Assembly: GCF_014673495.1 (NCBI RefSeq)
Contig: NZ_CP051006.1
Location: 3,534,001-3,598,000, forward strand
Reading direction: 5' to 3'
DNA: 64,000 nucleotides
From: Streptomyces griseofuscus
GTDB taxonomy: Bacteria > Actinomycetota > Actinomycetes > Streptomycetales > Streptomycetaceae
The notes under the pieces: generated by a model
Told to the model about the DNA's origin: nothing
Seen by the model: only the letters and a program-made list of their open reading frames with translations
Database searches by the model: none
In this document: in pieces, positions 33,388 to 42,650 of the stretch
How positions within the stretch are numbered: the stretch's first letter is position 1
Layout of the letters: each line of letters starts with the position of its first letter
Translations under genes and position numbers: made by a program

Positions 33388-33662
33388 CACTGCCTCCCTC
33401 ACACGACCACATCGCCCGGGCACCTCGCACGGCCACCGCACACGGCCGCGGCGCACGACCGGCGGAGGCGCTCGCCGCCGCCTTCCGACAAGTACCGCAC
33501 CTTCGGCACGCCCCGCCACCCGTCGCGGGGTGAAAGGACGTTGTCTCCAGCATCCCGCGCCCGACGGTTTTACGGTGCGCGACGACGGGGAATTCATTGA
33601 GTGGGACATGCAGGCACACGGGGGATGGAGCCGTCCTCCGGTGTGCCGACGGGAGGTCGGCC

Positions 33663-34520
33663 ATGAAGGTCACCGGAGTAGTGCCACTCTTCTCCCCGTA
33701 CACGTACTGCCGTCGCCTGTGGCCCGGCAAACTGGCCGGGCTGTCGGTGACGCTGCTGAAGGCGACCGCCCTGGACGCCGCGATCCTGGCCGGACACGTG
33801 CTGCTGTATCCGACCGGCCTCTTCCAGGAGCGGCTCGCCCCCGCCGCGGCCGTGCCCGACAGCACCGCCCGGCTGCCCGTCCGCCCCGGCCTCCCGGTCG
33901 TGCTGCTGCACGGCTTCATCGACAACCGCTCGGTGTTCGTACTGCTGCGCCGCAGCCTGGCCCAGCACGGCGGGCAGCGCGTGGAATCGCTCAACTACTC
34001 CCCGCTGACCTGCGACATCCGCACCGCCGCCGAGCTGTTCGGCCGGCATATGGAGGAGATCTGCGAGCGCACCGGCAGCGACCGGGTGGACATCGTGGGG
34101 CACAGCCTGGGCGGCCTGATCGCCCGGTACTACGTGCAATGCATGGGCGGTGACCTGCGCGTACGCACACTGATCACCCTCGGCACCCCGCACTCCGGCA
34201 CCCGGGTCGCGCCGCTGGCCGACGCTCATCCCATCGTGCGCCAGATGCGGCCCGGTTCACAGGTCATCGCGGAACTGGGCGGCCCCGCGCCCGGCTGCCG
34301 CACCCGGTTCGTCAGTTTCTGGAGCGACCTGGACCCGTTGATGGACCCGCTGGAGACGGCCTGTCTTGAGCACCCCGACCTCGACGCGCACAACATCCGG
34401 GTGACCGGCATCGGCCATCTCGCCCTGCCGGTGCACCCCGCCGTGGCGGCCGGGATACGCGAGGCGCTGGACTTCGCCGACACCAAGGAGGGGCCCGCGA
34501 ACGGTCTGACGGTGGCGTGA
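33663..34520 (+). CDS. Triacylglycerol lipase-like alpha/beta hydrolase
   Basis: A 285-residue hydrolase. A hydrophobic stretch near residues 20-45 could anchor it to the membrane or serve as an uncleaved signal. The alpha/beta hydrolase core starts at LPVVLLHGFIDNRSVF (oxyanion-hole HG), with nucleophile Ser in VDIVGHSLGGLIARYY, and a probable acid and His later (SFWSDLDPLMDPLE; GIGHLALPVHP). The pattern is that of class I bacterial lipases (EstA/LipA-like). ATG at 33663 follows GGGAGG with good spacing; earlier in-frame ATG at 33597 has none. Substrate unknown. Confidence 0.88.
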   Translation: MKVTGVVPLFSPYTYCRRLWPGKLAGLSVTLLKATALDAAILAGHVLLYPTGLFQERLAPAAAVPDSTARLPVRPGLPVVLLHGFIDNRSVFVLLRRSLAQHGGQRVESLNYSPLTCDIRTAAELFGRHMEEICERTGSDRVDIVGHSLGGLIARYYVQCMGGDLRVRTLITLGTPHSGTRVAPLADAHPIVRQMRPGSQVIAELGGPAPGCRTRFVSFWSDLDPLMDPLETACLEHPDLDAHNIRVTGIGHLALPVHPAVAAGIREALDFADTKEGPANGLTVA

Positions 34521-34748
34521 GGCCGTCCGAGCGCGCCGTGCGGGCCGTACGACGCCGCCGCACAGCCGTCTGACATCGAACACACATCGAACAGAAAGCC
34601 AAACTCGGGTCGAGCGCCCCCCGAAACAGCGCCGAATGCCCTTTTCCGGCCCAGCGAAACCGGCCGAAGATTGTCGCGCCCGCATACCGCCGGGTACAGT
34701 CGCCGCACTGCTCTGGCAGCCCCTGTTGTCGAGGCGAAAGAGAAGTTG

Positions 34749-36263
34749 GTGAACGACCGTCACCCGTCGGGGACCCTGACCACCCCGGCCCCGGCTTCCG
34801 ACGCCTCCGCGGCGCCCCCGGCGTCGTACGGCACTCCGGAAGTCCCCTACGACGACTTCACCACGTACGGCGGCTATGACGCCACCGGTTTCACCAGTGG
34901 TTCCACTCCGGGCTTCGACCCGGACCCGCTCTTCGGGCACATCCACAGCGATACCCATGCCACGAGTGAATATGCCACCGGCCCATGGCATTCCGACACC
35001 GTCCAGACCCCGGCCTACGGCGCCTACGCGCCCCAGCACCAGGGCGGTTACGACACGGGTGCCTACGACAGCACCGCCTGGACCGTCCCCGCGCAGGCCA
35101 CCGGCAACGAGGTGAGCGGCCAGTGGGACACCGGTGCCTGGCTGCACCCCGACCGGCCCGGCACGCCCGACGCCACCCAGCAGTGGGAGTGGGGCACCCA
35201 GACCTTCGACACGGGCGCGTACGACGCCACGCAGTGGAACTCCGGCGGACCGGCCGACCCGACGGGTGTCGAGCAGGAGGCGGCGCCGTACGAGCAGGAC
35301 GGCATGCCGTACCAGCGGGACAATGTTTCGTACGAGCAGGAGAGCGCGTCGTACGAGCCGGACGCCGTGCCGTTCGACCAGCAGGAGACCGCGACCTTCG
35401 AGGGGTTCGCCGAGCTGGACGGCACCGGCGAACTCACCGCCGTACCGCATCTGTTGGAGGAGCAGCAGGAGCCCGCGCCGGCTCCGGCTCCTTCGGGTGG
35501 GCGCGCCGGAGCACGGGCCGGGGCGCGTTCCCGGCGCCGTACGCCCGCGAAGCGCTCCGCGCTGCTGACCGTCGCCGTTCCCTCGGCCTGTGTGGTGGGG
35601 GTCGCCGGGATCGCCGCGGCCTCCGTCGGCGCCCTGCACGACCACGGTTCCACCGAGACCACCGCCTCCGCCTCGGACGCGCACGCGGTCCAGCCGTCGG
35701 CTGCCAACAGCAAGCTGGACACCCAGCTCAGGGGGCTGTCGGCCGGCGCCGACGACTTCGCCGACCGGGCGAGCCGCACCCAGGAGCGGATCGACCTCAA
35801 GCAGCAGCAGGACCAGGAGAAGAAGAAGGCGGCCGCGGAGGCCGCGCTGAAGGAACGGCTGCGGCCCAAGTTCGTGCTGCCGGTCCTCCAGAAGGGCCTC
35901 AGCGCCTACTTCGGCCAAGCCGGTGTCAACTGGATGTCCGTGCACACCGGCATCGACTTCCCCGTCGCCTACGGCACCACGGTGATGGCCGCGACCGACG
36001 GCACCGTCGCCACCAAGTGGAACAGCGCCTACGGCAACATGCTGATCCTGACCGCGAAGGACGGCACGGAGACCTGGTACTGCCACCTCTCCCGCTATGT
36101 CGTCGCGCCCGGTACGACCGTCAAGGCCGGCCAGCCGATCGCCGACTCGGGCAACTCCGGCAACTCCACCGGCCCGCATCTGCACTTCGAGGTGCGGCCG
36201 GGCGGCGGGGCGGCGGTCGATCCGCTGCCCTGGCTGCGCAGCCACGGTCTCGACCCCACGTAG
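34749..36263 (+). CDS. M23-family metallopeptidase, membrane-anchored
   Basis: A 504-residue predicted peptidoglycan endopeptidase starting at GTG. Residues 1-240 are acidic, Tyr/Gln/Asp-rich and low-complexity, with degenerate repeats around YEQ (APYEQDG, MPYQRDN, SYEQES). One hydrophobic helix (LLTVAVPSACVVGVAGIAAA) lies near residue 280, then a coiled-coil-like segment (KQQQDQEKKKAAAEAALKE). The C-terminal LytM domain carries the zinc ligands: HTGIDFP (HxxxD) and STGPHLHFEVRPGG (HxH). The catalytic part is therefore outside the cell. It converges on pcrA with a shared terminator. Confidence 0.9.
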   Translation: MNDRHPSGTLTTPAPASDASAAPPASYGTPEVPYDDFTTYGGYDATGFTSGSTPGFDPDPLFGHIHSDTHATSEYATGPWHSDTVQTPAYGAYAPQHQGGYDTGAYDSTAWTVPAQATGNEVSGQWDTGAWLHPDRPGTPDATQQWEWGTQTFDTGAYDATQWNSGGPADPTGVEQEAAPYEQDGMPYQRDNVSYEQESASYEPDAVPFDQQETATFEGFAELDGTGELTAVPHLLEEQQEPAPAPAPSGGRAGARAGARSRRRTPAKRSALLTVAVPSACVVGVAGIAAASVGALHDHGSTETTASASDAHAVQPSAANSKLDTQLRGLSAGADDFADRASRTQERIDLKQQQDQEKKKAAAEAALKERLRPKFVLPVLQKGLSAYFGQAGVNWMSVHTGIDFPVAYGTTVMAATDGTVATKWNSAYGNMLILTAKDGTETWYCHLSRYVVAPGTTVKAGQPIADSGNSGNSTGPHLHFEVRPGGGAAVDPLPWLRSHGLDPT

Positions 36264-36275
36264 TGAAGCCTTGAA

Positions 36276-36314
36276 CGAAAAGGGGCCCCGCCGGTCGGCG
36301 AGGGCCCCTTTTCG
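36276..36314. terminator. Bidirectional terminator between M23 peptidase and pcrA
   Basis: A perfect 13-bp stem, CGAAAAGGGGCCC (36276-36288) with GGGCCCCTTTTCG (36302-36314). Each side has A/T runs at the stem base, giving a U-tract in both directions. Confidence 0.9.
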
Positions 36315-36323
36315 TGTGTCTGC

Positions 36324-38828
36324 CTAGAGCTTTTCCACCGGCGCGTACCGCAGCAGCAGCCGCTTCGGCTTGGTGTCGCCGAAGTCGATCGTCGCCTCCG
36401 CGTTCGCTCCCGTGCCCTTGACCCCGACGACCGTGCCGAGCCCGAACTGGTCGTGGGTGACCCGGTCCCCGACGGACAGCCCGACCACCGGCTTCTCCGC
36501 GGTGCGCCGCGTGGCGAAGCCGGACGCGCCCGAGGCCGAGGAACGCGAACGCGACGAGGACAGCGAGGCCGCCACCCCGGACGCGGGCCCGGAGGACAGC
36601 GGCGCCGTCGCGCCGGTGCGCTTCCAGTCCACATGCGTGGCCGGGATCTCCTCCAGGAAGCGGGAGGGCGGGTTGTACGACGGCTGCCCCCAGGCGCTGC
36701 GCATCGCGGCCCGCGTGAGGTACAGCCGCTCCCGCGCGCGGGTGATGCCCACGTACGCCAGGCGCCGCTCCTCCTCCAGCTCCTTGACCTGCCCGAGGGC
36801 GCGCATGTGCGGGAAGACGCCGTCCTCCATGCCGGTCAGGAAGACGACCGGGAACTCCAGTCCCTTGGCGGTGTGCAGGGTCATCAGGGTGATGACGCCG
36901 TCGCCGTCCTCCTCGTCGGGGATCTGGTCGGAGTCGGCGACCAGGGCGACCTGCTCCAGGAAGTCGGCCAGCGTGCCGCCCGCCGCGGGGGCATCGGGTG
37001 CCGCCTCGCCCTCGCCGCGCTCCTGTTCGAACTCCAGCGCGACGGCGGCGAGTTCCTGGAGGTTCTCGATACGGGTCTCGTCCTGCGGGTCGGTGGAGTT
37101 CTGCAACTCGGCGAGATAGCCGGTGCGTTCGAGTATGGCCTCCAGGACCGTGGCCGGTCCGGCGCCGGACTCCACGATGGTGCGCAGGTCCTCCATCAGC
37201 GTGTTGAAGCGCTTGACCGCGTTGGTGGAGCGCGCGGCCATGCCGTACGCCTCGTCCACCCGCTTAAGCGCCTGCGGGAAGCTGATCTTCTCGCGCTGGG
37301 CGAGGGCGTCGATCATCGCCTCGGCGCGCTCGCCGATGCCCCGCTTGGGCACGTTGAGGATGCGGCGCAGCGGCACCGAGTCCTCGGGGTTGGCGAGAAC
37401 GCGCAGGTAGGCGAGGACGTCCCGGACCTCCTTGCGCTCGTAGAAGCGGACCCCGCCGACGACCTTGTAGGGCAGGCCGACGCGGATGAAGATCTCTTCG
37501 AAGACACGGGACTGGGCGTTGGTCCGGTAGAAGACCGCGACGTCACCGGCGCGCGCCTTGCCCGCGTCCGTGAGGCGGTCTATCTCCTCGGCGACGAACT
37601 GGGCCTCGTCGTGCTCGGTGTCGGCGACATAGCCGGTGATCCGCGCGCCCTGCCCGGCATTGGTCCACAGGTTCTTCGGGCGGCGGGACTCATTGCGCTC
37701 GATGACCGCGTTGGCGGCGGACAGGATGGTCTGCGTGGAGCGGTAGTTCTGCTCCAGCAGGATCGTCGTCGCGTTCGGGTAGTCCTCCTCGAACTGGAGG
37801 ATGTTGCGGATGGTCGCGCCGCGGAAGGCGTAGATCGACTGGTCCGCGTCACCCACGACGCACAGCTCGGCGGGCGGGAGGTCGGAATCGCTCGGCGGTA
37901 CGTCCGCGTCGTGCGTGCCGGTGCCGACCAGCTCGCGGACCAGCGCGTACTGGGCGTGGTTGGTGTCCTGGTACTCGTCCACCAGGACATGCCGGAAGCG
38001 GCGGCGGTAGTGCTCGGCGACGTCCGGGAAGGCGCGCAGCAGGTTGACCGTGGTCATGATCAGGTCGTCGAAGTCGAGCGCGTTGGCTTCGCGCAGCCGC
38101 GACTGGTAGAGCGCGTACGCCTGGGCGAGGGTCTTCTCGAACCCGTCGGCCGCCTGGGCCGCGAAGTCCTCCTCGTCGATCAGCTCGTTCTTCAGATTGC
38201 TGATCTTGGCGCTGAAGGACTTGGGCGGGAAGCGCTTGGGGTCGAGGTCCAGGTCGCGGCAGACCAGGGCCATCAGGCGCTTGCTGTCGGCGGCGTCGTA
38301 GATCGAGAACGACGAGGTGAAGCCGAGCTTCTTGCTCTCCCGGCGCAGGATGCGCACGCACGCGCTGTGGAAGGTCATCACCCACATCGCGGCCGCGCGC
38401 GGGCCGACGAGCTGCTCGACGCGCTCCTTCATCTCGCCCGCGGCCTTGTTGGTGAAGGTGATCGCGAGGATCTGGCCCGGGTGCACATGGCGCTCGGCGA
38501 GCAGGTGGGCGATCCGGTGGGTGAGCACCCGGGTCTTGCCGGAGCCGGCGCCGGCCACGATGAGCAGCGGAGAGCCGGCGTGCGCGACCGCGGCGCGCTG
38601 GTTCTCGTTCAGCCCCTCCAGCAGAGCCGCCGCGTCGAGCGGGGGGCGCGGGGCGCCGTCGCGGTAGTGGGTGTCCCGGTCCGGCGGCACGTCGAACTTC
38701 CCGCCGAACAGATCGTCCGGGATCGGCTCCGGAGCATGATCGTCCTCGGGGGGCGGCGCATGTCCCTCCTCGTGCCCACGCGGGGCCTGGAGATCCGCCA
38801 GGAAGCTGTCGTCAAAGAGGCTGCTCAT
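36324..38828 (-). CDS. pcrA: ATP-dependent DNA helicase PcrA/UvrD
   Basis: An 834-residue superfamily 1A 3'-5' DNA helicase for excision repair and clearing of replication and transcription conflicts. An acidic N-terminal extension of about 70 residues precedes LNENQRAAVAHAGSPLLIVAGAGSGKT (Q motif and Walker A, shown here across the join). Later motifs include ITFTNKAAGEMKERV, DEYQDTNHAQY (motif II), GDADQSIYAFRGA (III), LEQNYRSTQTIL (IV) and VTLMTLHTAKGLEFPVVFL-type V, followed by the VGDRVTHDQFGLGTVVGV C-terminal UvrD tudor-like domain. The promoter just before the ATG is an exact RecA-independent DNA-damage element. Confidence 0.96.
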   Translation of the reverse strand: MSSLFDDSFLADLQAPRGHEEGHAPPPEDDHAPEPIPDDLFGGKFDVPPDRDTHYRDGAPRPPLDAAALLEGLNENQRAAVAHAGSPLLIVAGAGSGKTRVLTHRIAHLLAERHVHPGQILAITFTNKAAGEMKERVEQLVGPRAAAMWVMTFHSACVRILRRESKKLGFTSSFSIYDAADSKRLMALVCRDLDLDPKRFPPKSFSAKISNLKNELIDEEDFAAQAADGFEKTLAQAYALYQSRLREANALDFDDLIMTTVNLLRAFPDVAEHYRRRFRHVLVDEYQDTNHAQYALVRELVGTGTHDADVPPSDSDLPPAELCVVGDADQSIYAFRGATIRNILQFEEDYPNATTILLEQNYRSTQTILSAANAVIERNESRRPKNLWTNAGQGARITGYVADTEHDEAQFVAEEIDRLTDAGKARAGDVAVFYRTNAQSRVFEEIFIRVGLPYKVVGGVRFYERKEVRDVLAYLRVLANPEDSVPLRRILNVPKRGIGERAEAMIDALAQREKISFPQALKRVDEAYGMAARSTNAVKRFNTLMEDLRTIVESGAGPATVLEAILERTGYLAELQNSTDPQDETRIENLQELAAVALEFEQERGEGEAAPDAPAAGGTLADFLEQVALVADSDQIPDEEDGDGVITLMTLHTAKGLEFPVVFLTGMEDGVFPHMRALGQVKELEEERRLAYVGITRARERLYLTRAAMRSAWGQPSYNPPSRFLEEIPATHVDWKRTGATAPLSSGPASGVAASLSSSRSRSSASGASGFATRRTAEKPVVGLSVGDRVTHDQFGLGTVVGVKGTGANAEATIDFGDTKPKRLLLRYAPVEKL

Positions 38829-38837
38829 CGCCTTCCG

Positions 38838-38860
38838 AGTCTAGGGCGCCCCACCGACAA
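38838..38860 (-). promoter_or_regulatory. RecA-independent DNA-damage promoter (PafBC-type) for pcrA
   Basis: Read leftward: TTGTCGGTG (38860-38852), eight bases, TAGACT (38843-38838): an exact match to TTGTCRGTG-N8-TAnnnT. Nine bases separate the -10 from the ATG at 38828, so the transcript would have almost no leader. A DNA-repair helicase under this motif is what the mycobacterial regulon predicts, which makes it a useful internal control for the same motif at 29192. Confidence 0.82.
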
Positions 38861-39114
38861 CCGGCCCCGCTCCCGGAAACCCGAGGGTAAAGCCGGGGAC
38901 ATCACAGAGGGGTAGCCCTTGGGAATCCCGGGGAATCGGCGGGAATCAGGGGGGACGGGAGACCGACGGGCTGCCGGACGGGAGGCAAGAGAAGCGGCGA
39001 GTGACCGACCGGACGGCTCGCCATCACTGCCCTTCCCGTCCTGTCGGGGTGTCTTCGCGCCCCCGCGCGCGTGCCCGTGGCGCTCGGCTCGGGACGCTGC
39101 CTAGCATCGAGCGC

Positions 39115-40104
39115 ATGTCCGGTCTGCGTACGTGGTGGGCGGGCCGGTCACCGGCCGCCGGGACCGCCGTGATGGCGACCGGCATCGTGTCCATGGGGCT
39201 GCACCTGATCGGCGCCGAGGTGCTCTCCCTGGCGGCACTGGCACTGGCGAGCGCCGCCTGGGTGCTGCTGGGCATCGGTTTCGTACGGCGGCTGGTTCTC
39301 GGCCGGGGACGCTGGGCGGCCGAGGCACGGAGCCCCGCGGCGCTGACGGCCGCCGCCGCGACCGCCGTACTGGCCTCCCGGCTCGCCACACTGGGCCCGC
39401 ACCCCCTGGCCGAGGCGCTGCTGGCCCTCGCGGCGGTGCTCTGGGCGGTGCTGCTGCCGATCGTCGTACGGCACTGGCGGTCGCGTATGCCCGGCGTGGT
39501 GTTCCTGTGCTGTGTGGCCACCCAGGGGCTGGTGGTGTCCGCGGCGGCGCTGGCGGCGGCCGAGCACAGGGCGTGGCTCGCGCACACCGCGCCGGTGCTG
39601 TTCTGGCTCGGCCTGCTGCTCTACGCTTTCGCCCTGCCCCGCTTCGATACCCGGCAGGTGCTGGAGGGGCCCGGGGACCACTGGATCGCGGGCGGGGCGC
39701 TCGCGATCTCGGCGCTGGCCGGGGCGGGTCTGCTCGCCGCCGGGGACACGGGCGGGCCGTATCTGTGGAACGACGACGACCGCGACGCCCTGCGCACCAT
39801 GACGGTCCTGCTGCTCGCCCTGTGCCTGGCGGCCTATGTCGCCCTGCTGGTCGCCGAGGTGGTCCGTCCCCGGCTCCGCTACGACCAGCGCCGGTGGGCG
39901 ACGATCTTCCCGCTGGGCATGACGGCCGCGGCGGCCCTGTCCGTCGGGACCGCGGTGGGCGTCCCCTGGCTCAGGGGGCCGGGGCATGTGCTGGTCTGGG
40001 TGGCGGTGGCGGGGTGGCTCTGGGTGGCCGCCGGCACGGTCACCGACGCGGTGCGCACGGCCCGCGCCGGATCCGGCGGGGTCAGGTCCAGAGCACCGCG
40101 ATGA
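39115..40104 (+). CDS. TDT-family (tellurite resistance/C4-dicarboxylate-like) membrane protein
   Basis: A 329-residue integral membrane protein with about nine to ten hydrophobic helices. The N-terminus (AAGTAVMATGIVSMGLHLIG) resembles the first helix of the TDT/SLAC1 family, as does the alternating short-loop layout. Members transport dicarboxylates or anions; the substrate here is not evident. ATG at 39115 is chosen; the frame upstream is Arg-rich non-coding-like. Its 3' end overlaps the convergent gene by 23 bp. Confidence 0.72.
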   Translation: MSGLRTWWAGRSPAAGTAVMATGIVSMGLHLIGAEVLSLAALALASAAWVLLGIGFVRRLVLGRGRWAAEARSPAALTAAAATAVLASRLATLGPHPLAEALLALAAVLWAVLLPIVVRHWRSRMPGVVFLCCVATQGLVVSAAALAAAEHRAWLAHTAPVLFWLGLLLYAFALPRFDTRQVLEGPGDHWIAGGALAISALAGAGLLAAGDTGGPYLWNDDDRDALRTMTVLLLALCLAAYVALLVAEVVRPRLRYDQRRWATIFPLGMTAAAALSVGTAVGVPWLRGPGHVLVWVAVAGWLWVAAGTVTDAVRTARAGSGGVRSRAPR

Positions 40105-40435
40105 AGATGTTCGTCGCGGTCAGCGCGCCGACCAGCCCGAACTGCGCCTTGTCGATCCGCTCCTCGTCCCGCTTCACGTACACGAGGCCGAGGATCACGA
40201 TCAGCAGCGCCAGCTTGATCCCGATCTTGATGGTGTTGATCTGGGCACCCTGCGCCTGATTGAGCCCGACCAGGGCAACACCGGTGACCAGCATGGTCAG
40301 CGCCCCGTGCAGCATCCCGGGCACGAACCGCGCCGTGCCCTGGCCCATCGCCTTCATCTGGGTGAGGAAACCACCGAGCAACGCGGCGATGCCGATGATG
40401 TGCAGGCCGACGAAGAGGTGGATGAGTACGTCCAT
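40082..40435 (-). CDS. Small integral membrane protein
   Basis: A 117-residue protein of four hydrophobic helices (LIHLFVGLHIIGIAALLGGF, MLHGALTMLVTGVALVGL, IGIKLALLIVILGLVYV, GLVGALTATNIFIAVLW) with short loops. It has two His in the first helix and one in the second (VGLHIIG, MLHGAL), which could be heme or metal ligands, though this is speculative. It converges with the TDT gene. No characterised family is recognised. Confidence 0.82.
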   Translation of the reverse strand: MDVLIHLFVGLHIIGIAALLGGFLTQMKAMGQGTARFVPGMLHGALTMLVTGVALVGLNQAQGAQINTIKIGIKLALLIVILGLVYVKRDEERIDKAQFGLVGALTATNIFIAVLWT

Positions 40436-40766
40436 GGAGCGGGAGCCTAGCCAGCGCCCCGCGGCCTCCCGTCACCGCCCCCGGTCACGCGCGCATCCCC
40501 CACCAATGCGCCCATAGCACCCCACCGCCCTCTCCTTCATCGGTTCTCACCCTTCGATCACCACGCCACCCGAAGGCGACGCTCCGAACCTTCCGGCTCG
40601 GTCACATACAGACACGTACCGCCCCATCGAAACCATTTCCGCACACTGCGTTACCAACTCGTCACCGTCCGGCTTAGCGTCCTCCCCCAGGCACCCGGCC
40701 CCCAGCCGCCGGGTCCGGCATCGGACGTATCGGTCGCATCGGCCGGCATCAGTCGTACGGAAGGAC
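40436..40766. other. Gene-free stretch upstream of the NlpC/P60 gene
   Basis: These 331 bp separate the divergent small membrane protein and peptidase genes. The left half is C-rich (CCCCACCGCCC-type), the right half less so. I looked for a ydaO-type c-di-AMP riboswitch, which precedes several Streptomyces cell-wall hydrolase genes, and did not find its conserved segments. No hairpin or open frame stands out. Confidence 0.5.
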
Positions 40767-41855
40767 GTGACGGCACAGGTGGCAGCGCACCGCAGGCCAC
40801 GGCAGCACCCGTTCAGGGGTCGTACGGCCCGGACGGCGGCCCTCCTCGCGATGGCGGGGGCGGCCACCACGACGGGCTTCGACGGCATCGCACAGGCCGA
40901 ACCCCGGCTGACGCCGACGCAGGTGAAGACCGAGGTGGACACCTTGTACCGGGAGGCGGAGAGCGCCACGCAGAAGTACGACGGCGCCAAGGAGCAGGCG
41001 GACGCGGGCGAACGCCGGCTGACCTCACTGCGCGACGAGGCCGCCCGCAAGACGCAGAAGCTCAACTCCGCCCGCGACGCGCTGGGCACCTTCGCCGCCG
41101 CGCAGTACCGCTCCGGTGACATCGCCCCCGCCTGGCAGCTCGCCCTGTCCAGCGACCCGAACCGCTACCTGGACGACGCCGCCCTCGCCGAACGCGCCGG
41201 CGACCGGCAGGCCGCCGCCGTGTCCCAGGTGCGCCGACAGCTCCAGGAGATCGAGCGGTTGCGCGGTGCCGCCCGCGTCGAGCTGAAGTCGCTGAAGTCC
41301 CACCAGGACGAACTACGGCGGCAGAAGGCGTCCGTCACCGGCAAACTGACCGAGGCCCGACGGCTGCTGGCCGAGCTGAGCCCGTCGCAACGCGACCACG
41401 TGACCGGCGCCGACGCCACCGACGGCGCCGCCCCGGCAGCCGCCTCCCGGTCGGCCGACGGCGCCCGGCAAGCGCTGGAACAGGCCGGCGCCGTCGCCGC
41501 CCCCGACTCCCGCGCCGCGGCAGCCGTCGCCTACGCCTTCGCCAAACTCGGCAGCCCCTATGTGTGGGGCGCGACCGGCCCCCACTCCTTCGACTGCTCG
41601 GGCCTGGTCCAGGCCGCCTACCGCGCCGCCGGGGTGTCCCTCCCCCGCACCACCTACGCCCAGATCGACGCCGGCCGCCGCGTCTCCCGTTCCGAACTGC
41701 GCCCCGGCGACCTGGTGTTCTTCTACTCCGGCGTCAGCCACGTCGGCCTCTACATCGGCAACGGCCGCATGATCCACGCCCCCAACCCCTCGGCCCCGGT
41801 CCGCGTGGCCCCGATCGACCAGATGCCGTTCGCGGGGGCGACGCGGGTGGTGTGA
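40767..41855 (+). CDS. Secreted NlpC/P60 (C40) peptidoglycan hydrolase
   Basis: A 362-residue protein starting at GTG, directly after GGAAGGAC. Residues 1-50 form an export signal with basic start and a hydrophobic stretch (TAALLAMAGAATTTGFDGIA). Residues 55-230 are coiled-coil (LYREAESATQKYDGAKEQAD, QVRRQLQEIERLRGAARVEL). The C-terminal NlpC/P60 domain has the nucleophile Cys at about residue 277 in SFDCSGLVQAAYRAAG, the His in SHVGLYIGNGRMIHAP, and RPGDLVFFY. It resembles RipA-type endopeptidases that cleave stem peptides during division; the coiled coil is the usual autoinhibitory or partner-binding part. Confidence 0.92.
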   Translation: MTAQVAAHRRPRQHPFRGRTARTAALLAMAGAATTTGFDGIAQAEPRLTPTQVKTEVDTLYREAESATQKYDGAKEQADAGERRLTSLRDEAARKTQKLNSARDALGTFAAAQYRSGDIAPAWQLALSSDPNRYLDDAALAERAGDRQAAAVSQVRRQLQEIERLRGAARVELKSLKSHQDELRRQKASVTGKLTEARRLLAELSPSQRDHVTGADATDGAAPAAASRSADGARQALEQAGAVAAPDSRAAAAVAYAFAKLGSPYVWGATGPHSFDCSGLVQAAYRAAGVSLPRTTYAQIDAGRRVSRSELRPGDLVFFYSGVSHVGLYIGNGRMIHAPNPSAPVRVAPIDQMPFAGATRVV

Positions 41856-41903
41856 GGGGCCCCGCAAGTGGGCCCGGACCGGCGGGGATCCGCTCCGCCG
41901 GGA

Positions 41904-42650
41904 TCAGACCAGTCGCCGCGCCGTCGCCCACCGCGTCAGCTCGTGCCGGTTGGACAGCTGGAGCTTGCGCAGGACCGCCGAGACATGGGACTCGACCGTC
42001 TTCACCGAGATGAAGAGCTGCTTGGCGATCTCCTTGTAGGCGTAGCCACGGGCGATCAGGCGCAGCACCTCCCGTTCGCGCTGGGTGAGGCGGTCCAGGT
42101 CCTCGTCCACGGGCGGGGCGTCGGTGGAGGCGAAGGCGTCCAGGACGAACCCGGCCAGCCGCGGGGAGAAGACCGCGTCGCCTTCCTGGACCCGGAAGAT
42201 CGAGTCCACCAGGTCGGTGCCGGTGATGGTCTTGGTGACATAGCCGCGGGCGCCGCCGCGGATCACGCCGATGACATCCTCCGCCGCGTCCGACACGGAC
42301 AGGGCGAGGAAGCGCACCGGCTGCTCGGCGTCCGCCATCAGCGCCGCGCACCGGCGCAGCACCTCGACCCCGCCGCCGCCCGGCAGATGGACATCGAGGA
42401 GGACCACCTCGGGCCGGGTCGCGGTGATCACGGTGACCGCCTGGTCGACGTCCGCGGCCTCCCCCACCACCTCGACACCGGTCGTGGCGGTCTGGCCGAT
42501 CTCCGCCTGTACGCCGGTGCGGAACATCCGGTGGTCGTCCACCAGCACCACCCGTACATGCCGCCCGCCCGCACCGCCGCCGGCGCGCCCGCCGATCGCG
42601 GCGGCCTCCGCCGTCTCCGCCGTGCCGTTCGCCTCGGTCGCGTCGCTCAT
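41904..42650 (-). CDS. NarL/LuxR-family response regulator (LiaR/VraR-like)
   Basis: A 248-residue regulator. The receiver domain (VRVVLVDDHRMFRTGVQAEI; phospho-Asp in VVLLDVHLPGG; Thr/Ser switch LALSVSD; Lys in GYVTKTITGTD) is followed by a LuxR HTH (LTQREREVLRLIARGYAYKE, IAKQLFISVKTVESHVSAVL). ATG at 42650 overlaps the kinase stop (ATGA); longer in-frame starts run into kinase coding sequence. It forms a two-component pair with the upstream PspC-domain kinase and probably controls the divergent PspC/LiaF-like gene. Confidence 0.94.
   Translation of the reverse strand: MSDATEANGTAETAEAAAIGGRAGGGAGGRHVRVVLVDDHRMFRTGVQAEIGQTATTGVEVVGEAADVDQAVTVITATRPEVVLLDVHLPGGGGVEVLRRCAALMADAEQPVRFLALSVSDAAEDVIGVIRGGARGYVTKTITGTDLVDSIFRVQEGDAVFSPRLAGFVLDAFASTDAPPVDEDLDRLTQREREVLRLIARGYAYKEIAKQLFISVKTVESHVSAVLRKLQLSNRHELTRWATARRLV

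Noticed and set aside
40436..40766. ydaO-type c-di-AMP riboswitch before the NlpC/P60 gene
   Set aside because: The conserved riboswitch segments were looked for and not found.
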